DNA from: Pelobacter sp. UBA6812
GTDB taxonomy: Bacteria; Desulfobacterota; Desulfuromonadia; Desulfuromonadales; Syntrophotaleaceae
DNA: 9,461 bases
Direction: 5' to 3'
NCBI GenBank assembly: GCA_002452265.1
Contig: DKEW01000090.1
Span: 1-9,461 of the forward strand
Part shown: positions 5,484 through 9,461 of the stretch, piece after piece
Layout of the letters: each line of letters starts with the position of its first letter
How positions within the stretch are numbered: the first letter of the stretch is position 1
The notes under the pieces: model-generated
The model's input: only the letters and a program-made list of their open reading frames with translations
Database searches by the model: none
Told to the model about the DNA's origin: nothing
Position numbers and translations under genes: made by a program

Positions 5484-5569
5484 TATCCGCAGATTGCGCA
5501 GATGAACGCAGAATTTTAAAAACATGGTTTTGGGGCTAATCTGTGAAAATCCGTGAAATCTGTGGATGA
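5484..5569. repeat. Imperfect inverted repeat built of ~10-base ATCTGTGAAA units
   Basis: The left arm (5485-5515) and the reverse complement of the right arm (5537-5567) agree at 21 of 31 positions, or 24 counting G-U pairs. The right arm is itself three phased copies: ATCTGTG at 5539, ATCCGTG at 5549 and ATCTGTG at 5558. The left arm holds the complementary CGCAGAT-type units. It lies between two convergent genes. Strings like this are common interspersed repeats in bacterial genomes, in my recollection; the function is unknown. It could act as a bidirectional stop or RNA stabiliser, though it has no good T-run. Confidence 0.7.
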
Positions 5570-5598
5570 TAAAGGTTTTATAAGGTTTAAATCATGGT

Positions 5599-6237
5599 TC
5601 AATCTCCATCCTGCCATTGAATGACCTGCCGGCCAAAGTCGATGCGGTAATGATGATCCCGAAGGAAATCCATGCCGAGCAGGCCATCGAAGGGGGCTTC
5701 TGCGTCTTGCACTTCGATGACATACACCGTGGCGTTTTGTACGGTGTGAGGTCCAACCGTAAGGGATTTGATGCGAACCTGGTCGGTGGCGATCAACTCG
5801 CCGCTCGCCAGGCGGGACCAGCCCTTTGCCAACCTTTTGGTGCGCAGGGATTCCATGGTACGGCGATGGAAGACCGTCTGTGAAGCACCGGTGTCCAGCA
5901 GTAATTGGGCGTTGATCTCATTGTAACCGTCACTGATTTCCACCGGCACCAGCACCATGTTGCCATGCACCTCCACCGGGGTGGTTTTGGGACGCCGCCG
6001 GGTCTGCTCGGCGGCGTGCGCTTTTTGTCGCAGTTCCTGGCGCTCGGCCTGCGATAGATCTCTGTCGTCGACGAATACGGGGGTGCCGTGTTCATCGAGG
6101 TAGCGGATCATTTCTCCGTTGCCTGAGAACGGTATCAGCAGCAGGACCGCCAGAAGCAGAGGCAAGACCAAACGGCTCAGCGACCGTTGGCGAAATGGTG
6201 AATATGCTGCTGAAAAATTCGGTCTGTTTTGTTGCAT
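5599..6237 (-). CDS. Membrane-anchored retropepsin-like aspartic protease with DUF4124-like N-terminus
   Basis: This is a 212-residue protein. A basic N-terminus is followed by a hydrophobic stretch (23-37) that can serve as signal anchor or signal peptide. EMIRYLDEHGTPVFVDD (42-58) matches the DUF4124 pattern (YxDxxGxxxFxD), a small periplasmic domain. A basic charged linker (60-85) leads to a retropepsin fold: VPVEISDGYNEINAQLLLDTGAS (97-119), with catalytic Asp115 in DTGA; the flap-like region at 140-158; and FDGLLGMDFL (183-192), the conserved 'GILGxDFL' block. A single DTG per chain implies a dimeric protease, as in TIGR02281-type enzymes. Substrate is unknown; the compartment is probably periplasmic. 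An AAAGGAG site lies about 13 bases before the ATG, longer than usual. The gene is convergent with yciH and divergent from the hydrolase at 6370. Confidence 0.85.
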   Translation of the reverse strand: MQQNRPNFSAAYSPFRQRSLSRLVLPLLLAVLLLIPFSGNGEMIRYLDEHGTPVFVDDRDLSQAERQELRQKAHAAEQTRRRPKTTPVEVHGNMVLVPVEISDGYNEINAQLLLDTGASQTVFHRRTMESLRTKRLAKGWSRLASGELIATDQVRIKSLTVGPHTVQNATVYVIEVQDAEAPFDGLLGMDFLRDHHYRIDFGRQVIQWQDGD

Positions 6238-6314
6238 ATTTTTGTTGTGTCTCCTTTATAACCAACTGGCGGGGCGATTTGTATCTCGCCTCGTTGTAAG
6301 TGTTTGGTTCTGTA

Positions 6315-6342
6315 ATTGTATCGCGGGAGTATGGCAGGACAA
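6315..6342 (-). promoter_or_regulatory. Sigma-70-type promoter for the retropepsin gene
   Basis: On the minus strand, TTGTCC (6342-6337) and TACAAT (6320-6315) are separated by 16 bases, a good -35/-10 pair. It would start transcription near 6308, about 70 bases before the ATG at 6237. The leader would contain the stem GGCGA/TCGCC (6273-6277/6286-6290). No equally good promoter was found for the divergent gene. Confidence 0.5.
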
Positions 6343-6369
6343 GGGATGAACGAACCGCCTCGGTGAATT

Positions 6370-7182
6370 ATGGAAATCCTGGGTAATCTCAAAATCCGCC
6401 GATATGGCAGCGCAGGCCCGATGGTGATCGTGCTGCATGGTGGGCCTGCCGCCGCCGGCAGTGCGGAGCAACTGGCCCGGGGGCTGGCGAACGGTTTCCG
6501 GGTTATTGAGCCATGGCAACGCGGTTCGGGTGGAGATGAACGGCTGAGCGTGGCGCAGCATGTGGCTGATCTGCACGAACTTGTGTGTCTGATTGGCGAC
6601 GCCCCCCCGCCTGCGCTGGTCGGTGAATCTTGGGGCGCCATGCTGGCTCTGGCGTACGCGGCTAAGCACCCTGATAAGACGGGTCCGATCGTTCTGGTCG
6701 GCTGCGGAACCTTTGACAGGACATCACGGGCCTGTAGTGTTCGTCTCCGTGAACAGCGGATTGCCGCATATATAGCCAAGAATCCCGAACTCGTGGGCGA
6801 TCTGAACCTCAGTTTGGGTGAGCGGATCATGAAATGGCATGAGATGACAGATAATTACGACCTGTTGCCGGTTCCTCCGAATCCCGAAAACCCTCCCTTT
6901 GACAGGCAGGCTTTTGCCGAAACCTGGCAGGATATGCTTCGCTGTCAGGAGGCGAGATTATATCCTGAAACTTTCTCAAACATTCATGCCCCCGTTTTAA
7001 TGCTCCACGGAGATTACGACCCTCATCCGGGAAAAATGATTCGAGACAGCTTGAAACCGTTTCTTCCTCAGTTGGAATATCGAGAATTCGAAAACTGCGG
7101 GCATAAGCCCGCCATCGAGAAGCATGCCAGGGAAGCATTCTTTACCACCATGCGTCATTGGCTGGCTGCGCATATAGGCTAA
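6370..7182 (+). CDS. Alpha/beta hydrolase (proline-iminopeptidase-like)
   Basis: This is a 270-residue single-domain alpha/beta hydrolase without a signal peptide. HGGPA (23-27) is the oxyanion-hole motif of the prolyl iminopeptidase group (HGGPG), with a final Ala instead of Gly. GESWG (85-89) is the nucleophile elbow with Ser87. LMLHGDYDPHP (210-220) supplies the acid, probably Asp217, and NCGHKP (242-247) the catalytic His245. A cap region rich in charged and aromatic residues lies around 115-195. All triad parts are visible, so the enzyme should be active; the substrate cannot be told, and esterase or aminopeptidase are both possible. ATG 6370 has only a weak site (GGTGA at 6362-6366). 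The DUF429 gene follows after 28 bases and probably shares the transcript. Confidence 0.85.
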   Translation: MEILGNLKIRRYGSAGPMVIVLHGGPAAAGSAEQLARGLANGFRVIEPWQRGSGGDERLSVAQHVADLHELVCLIGDAPPPALVGESWGAMLALAYAAKHPDKTGPIVLVGCGTFDRTSRACSVRLREQRIAAYIAKNPELVGDLNLSLGERIMKWHEMTDNYDLLPVPPNPENPPFDRQAFAETWQDMLRCQEARLYPETFSNIHAPVLMLHGDYDPHPGKMIRDSLKPFLPQLEYREFENCGHKPAIEKHAREAFFTTMRHWLAAHIG

Positions 7183-7210
7183 ATGCCCTCTCTCTTCCTG
7201 TCGAGTTACT

Positions 7211-7852
7211 ATGAAAATTATCGGTATGGATCTGTCGGGTCCGAGTAACACGGCCGACACGGACTGCGTGGTATTTGAGGAACAGGGTGGGGCTCTGCAT
7301 CTGGTTGGTTGCGTGTCCGGCGCCACAGATGAGGATATCGTTGCAATTCTTACAACGCTGGCTTCATCCGAAGCCGTTTCCATTGGCTTGGATGCGCCGC
7401 TATCCTACAATCCGGGAGGTGGCGACCGCCCCTCGGATAGGGATCTGCGCCAGACGGTTGTAAAAGCGGGCTTGCATCCTGGCAGCGTCATGACGCCGAC
7501 CATGACCAAAATGGCGTTCCTGACCCTGAGGGGCATGGGGGTTGCCCGGATAATCGCCGAAATGTGTAGTGTGCTGGTCAGGGTGGTGGAGGTGCATCCC
7601 GGCGGTGCCATGGCGCTTGGTGGCGCCTCTTTGGAGGCTGTTAAGGCTTTTAAAACCGAGAAAGACTCACGACAGGTGTTGCTTGAGTGGTTGGTTGAGG
7701 AGGGCTTAAAAGGGATAGCGCGACAGGATCCTTCCGATCATTATGTTGCCGCTTGTGCCTGTTCTTTGGCGGCATGGAAATGGTCACAGGGGCGCTCGGT
7801 GTGGTGCTGGCCGTCCTGTACTCCTCATCATCCTTATGATTTTGCCTGTTAG
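7211..7852 (+). CDS. DUF429 family protein (predicted RNase H-fold nuclease-like)
   Basis: This is a 213-residue protein with the DUF429 (COG2410) signature. It has GMDLSG (5-10) as the first acidic strand, IGLDAPLS (58-65), GGGDRPSDRDLR (69-80), SVMTPTMTKM (92-101), VEVHPG (126-131) and the closing QDPSDHYVAACACSLAA (172-188). The regularly placed Asp and Glu residues on strands (D7, D61, E127, D176) agree with an RNase H-like fold, as proposed for this family; no activity is established. The C-terminus ends with a Trp/Cys/His-rich tail. The start at 7211 has little ribosome-site support, consistent with translation coupled to the upstream hydrolase 28 bases away. A strong terminator follows 15 bases after the stop. 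Confidence 0.85.
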   Translation: MKIIGMDLSGPSNTADTDCVVFEEQGGALHLVGCVSGATDEDIVAILTTLASSEAVSIGLDAPLSYNPGGGDRPSDRDLRQTVVKAGLHPGSVMTPTMTKMAFLTLRGMGVARIIAEMCSVLVRVVEVHPGGAMALGGASLEAVKAFKTEKDSRQVLLEWLVEEGLKGIARQDPSDHYVAACACSLAAWKWSQGRSVWCWPSCTPHHPYDFAC

Positions 7853-7867
7853 TTTCGATATGCAAAG

Positions 7868-7904
7868 GGCCGTCCGGGACATCCAACCGGACGGCCGCTT
7901 TTTT
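7868..7904 (+). terminator. Strong rho-independent terminator
   Basis: A perfect ten-base stem GGCCGTCCGG (7868-7877) / CCGGACGGCC (7887-7896) with a nine-base loop is followed, after GC, by six T (7899-7904). It ends the hydrolase-DUF429 unit. Three A's at 7864-7866 give only a short T-run in the other direction, so it may act weakly for the convergent minus-strand gene, whose stop is at 7912. Confidence 0.93.
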
Positions 7905-7911
7905 GTGTTTC

Positions 7912-8139
7912 TTATCGAATGGAAACCGGCTTGCAGACCAGTTCCGGTTTGTCCGCCGGGCGCCCGCAGGTAGAGCATTGGAAACTCAGATGCTGGGCCA
8001 TCGATTCGCAGATCTGGCTGTCGCGGTCCGGTCCGGATCCGCAAAATTCAGATTTATTTTCCACCGGTTCGGGTTTGCATAAGTGGTTTTTGTTGTCCGT
8101 GACGACTCCGCATTTACCGCATTTATAGTTAGAGAACAT
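7912..8139 (-). CDS. Small Cys-repeat protein with CxxC zinc-ribbon-like motifs
   Basis: This is a 75-residue soluble protein with eight cysteines. Two halves are alike: C7-x2-C10-x10-C21-K-P and C55-x2-C58-x10-C69-K-P, and C33-x10-C44 between them repeats the same spacing. This suggests internal duplication of a metal (zinc) or redox half-site. The motifs YKCGKCGVVT and CSTCGRPADKPELVCKP resemble small proteins I recall from Geobacter-type genomes that are annotated only as hypothetical. The start is secure: AGGAGAG (8151-8145) lies five bases before the ATG, and a TATAAT promoter lies upstream. No function is assigned; zinc storage, redox or a structural nucleic-acid role are all possible. 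It is convergent with the DUF429 gene. Confidence 0.8.
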   Translation of the reverse strand: MFSNYKCGKCGVVTDNKNHLCKPEPVENKSEFCGSGPDRDSQICESMAQHLSFQCSTCGRPADKPELVCKPVSIR

Positions 8140-8175
8140 AGGGGCTCTCCTGTATTTGATGGTTTAATAAAAACA

Positions 8176-8190
8176 TTACCAAGCTGGTAA
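8176..8190 (-). promoter_or_regulatory. Palindromic operator candidate at the transcription start
   Basis: TTACCA (8176-8181), AGC and TGGTAA (8185-8190) form a perfect six-base inverted repeat. It begins two bases after the -10 box of the minus-strand promoter, so it covers the expected start of transcription. This position is typical of a repressor operator, but the regulator is not known; it could instead be a leader hairpin. Confidence 0.45.
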
Positions 8191-8192
8191 GC

Positions 8193-8221
8193 ATTATACC
8201 TCCAAACAGTCACGCCCACAA
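8193..8221 (-). promoter_or_regulatory. Sigma-70-type promoter for the Cys-repeat gene
   Basis: On the minus strand a perfect TATAAT (8198-8193) lies 17 bases after TTGTGG (8221-8216). The ATG at 8139 would be about 45 bases from the start site. The small gene is therefore probably transcribed by itself as well as by any read-through from the flavoprotein gene upstream. Confidence 0.65.
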
Positions 8222-8282
8222 GTCCGACTTTTATAATGTCCTGATCATCCCGGTAAGCTCAATTTGTATATTCCCTGAAAAG

Positions 8283-9461
8283 TCAGCACAGCGGCAGTTC
8301 GGGGCAACTTTCGCACAGGGTCAGTTCTTCCATCGTATGGATATGGGCCAGTTGCTGCGCGGCATCCCGCAATGCGGTGCGTAATCCTTCTTCAACGGTA
8401 GGGTGATAAAAGGGCATGGTCAGCATGTCGTGCACCGTCATCTCCCGGTGGATAGCCAGGGCTACCAGCTGAGCAAGGTGTTCGGCTTCGGGTGCGATCA
8501 TCTCGCCGCCGAGGATGCGGGCATCGGTCTTGTCCACGTAGAGGTGTAAAAGACCTGAATTGCGTCCTTCGGCGATTGCGCGAGATTGCTCTGAATAATC
8601 GGAGCGTGCAACGATAATGTCGGCGGCTTCGAGTTTATCCAGGGTTCGGCCTATGGCGGCAACCTGCGGATCGGTAAAGACGATTTTAAGACCGGTGCGG
8701 CGCCGGTATTTCTGTACTTTGGTTCCCGTAGTATTTCTTCCGGCTATAAATCCTTCATCCTGCGCTTCATGCAGAATCGGCAGGCAGCCGTTGGCATCGC
8801 CCGCTATGAAAACCGGTAAGTTTCCGATCTGTGTGGTGTAAGGATTGTAGGGCGGCAGGCCGCGTGCGTCCAGATCGATGCCGAGGTTTTCAAGTCCCAG
8901 ATTGTCCATGTTGGGGGTTACGCCGAGGGCGGCGATGACGGCATCGACCTCGATTTCATGGAACCCGTTGCGAATGCGGAGGGAATTTTCTCGAGGAGTC
9001 ATTTTCGCCTCATCTCCCACGTAGAGGGGAAACTCCCGACCCAATGTTTCCAGAGCAACTTGGTTGATTTCAGGATCGCGGATACCGCAGATATGCGGAT
9101 TGCGGCCGAATCCCGTTACTTCGACACCCAGTCTGGACAAGGCCTGACCAAGCTCCAACCCGATTATACCGAGACCGACTATGGCGATACGGCGGGGCAG
9201 ATCCTGTTGTTCGAAAAAGGTGTCGGTTGTCAGAATCCGATCGGTAAAACCTCGCCAGGCCTCAGGTATGGTGGGTCTTGATCCCGTCGCCAGAATAATG
9301 CTTGAACAAGCGATTTCCTCGTCGTTGACCAGTACAAGATTCGGACTGAGAAGGCGTGCAGATCCCTCTATTAAATGGTCTCCAGCAAGTTTGCGGGTAG
9401 CCTCGATCATGCCTGAGGAGAAACGGTCGCGTAAGCGGCGCACATGGTCGAGCACGGCGGG
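8283..9461 (-). CDS. Dihydrolipoyl dehydrogenase-type flavoprotein disulfide reductase (N-terminus cut by right edge)
   Basis: The frame is open to the right edge (P-A before the GTG at 9455), so the N-terminal FAD-binding GxGxxG and the redox CxxxxC lie outside. Visible parts, counted from 9455: ATGSRP (56-61); the NAD(P) Rossmann motif GLGIIG (94-99); a second ATG-like turn, ALGVTPN; AGDANG, the FAD-contact GD motif; FTDPQVAAIG, start of the dimerisation domain; and YHPTVEEGLRTALRD (350-364), with the catalytic His-Glu pair of dihydrolipoyl dehydrogenase and glutathione reductase types. It best resembles the PRK06292-like dihydrolipoamide dehydrogenase paralogues. Oddities are VTGFGR at the end of the second Rossmann strand, where NAD enzymes usually have an acid, and a C-terminal tail with LCESCPELPLC. 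The electron partner is unknown. The stop is 143 bases before the Cys-repeat gene. Confidence 0.88.
   Translation of the reverse strand, partial: PAVLDHVRRLRDRFSSGMIEATRKLAGDHLIEGSARLLSPNLVLVNDEEIACSSIILATGSRPTIPEAWRGFTDRILTTDTFFEQQDLPRRIAIVGLGIIGLELGQALSRLGVEVTGFGRNPHICGIRDPEINQVALETLGREFPLYVGDEAKMTPRENSLRIRNGFHEIEVDAVIAALGVTPNMDNLGLENLGIDLDARGLPPYNPYTTQIGNLPVFIAGDANGCLPILHEAQDEGFIAGRNTTGTKVQKYRRRTGLKIVFTDPQVAAIGRTLDKLEAADIIVARSDYSEQSRAIAEGRNSGLLHLYVDKTDARILGGEMIAPEAEHLAQLVALAIHREMTVHDMLTMPFYHPTVEEGLRTALRDAAQQLAHIHTMEELTLCESCPELPLC

Noticed and set aside
5539..5566. Repeated ATCTGTG units as a CRISPR array
   Set aside because: Units are about 10 bases with no spacers of constant length and no cas genes; the pattern is an inverted repeat.
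8232..8237. Plus-strand TATAAT as a promoter
   Set aside because: No -35 box at the right distance and no plus-strand gene downstream in the window.

Overview
The window looks like chromosomal DNA of a Gram-negative bacterium. The core genes are GC-rich (36 of 60 bases in 4021-4080). The gene mix suggests a deltaproteobacterium of the Desulfuromonadales type (Geobacter/Pelobacter/Desulfuromonas-like): a single-domain rhodanese, a YciH/Sui1 factor, a DUF4124-retropepsin, a small Cys-rich CxxC protein and a dihydrolipoyl-dehydrogenase paralogue. That placement is an inference from gene content and cannot be proven from the sequence alone.

Layout. Positions 1-70 (minus) hold the first 23 codons of a rhodanese-like protein that leaves the left edge. 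Positions 71-478 hold no convincing gene but are rich in hairpins. Positions 479-1081 encode a secreted Sel1/TPR-like protein. Positions 1112-3476 form an accessory segment bracketed by two direct copies of GGG(T/A)CAGATCT. It carries a RhuM-Fic/Doc protein (1273-2262), a DUF6933-like protein (2295-2798) and an AT-rich SUKH (SMI1/KNR4) protein (2965-3426), and is followed by a rho-independent terminator (3554-3586). Positions 3604-3819 are a fossil N-terminus of a glutamine-hydrolysing asparagine synthetase. It stops exactly where the next gene begins.

Positions 3827-5463 are a two-gene operon: a five-helix membrane protein with a TraB/GumN-type domain, overlapping a YciH/Sui1 translation-factor gene by 10 bases. 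A long imperfect inverted repeat (5484-5569) separates it from a convergent DUF4124-retropepsin gene (5599-6237, minus), which has its own promoter. Positions 6370-7852 are an alpha/beta hydrolase and a DUF429 protein in one transcription unit, closed by a strong terminator (7868-7904). On the minus strand lie a 75-residue Cys-repeat protein (7912-8139) with a promoter and palindromic operator candidate, and the C-terminal part of a dihydrolipoyl-dehydrogenase-type flavoprotein (8283-9461), cut by the right edge.

How the genes fit together. The core genes are ordinary housekeeping or redox genes with no evident single pathway. The most system-like part is 1112-3476, where a Fic/Doc-type toxin-like protein, an uncharacterised small partner and an immunity-type SUKH protein sit between repeated sequence ends. 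This is a plausible conflict or defence cassette, but no function is shown by sequence alone.
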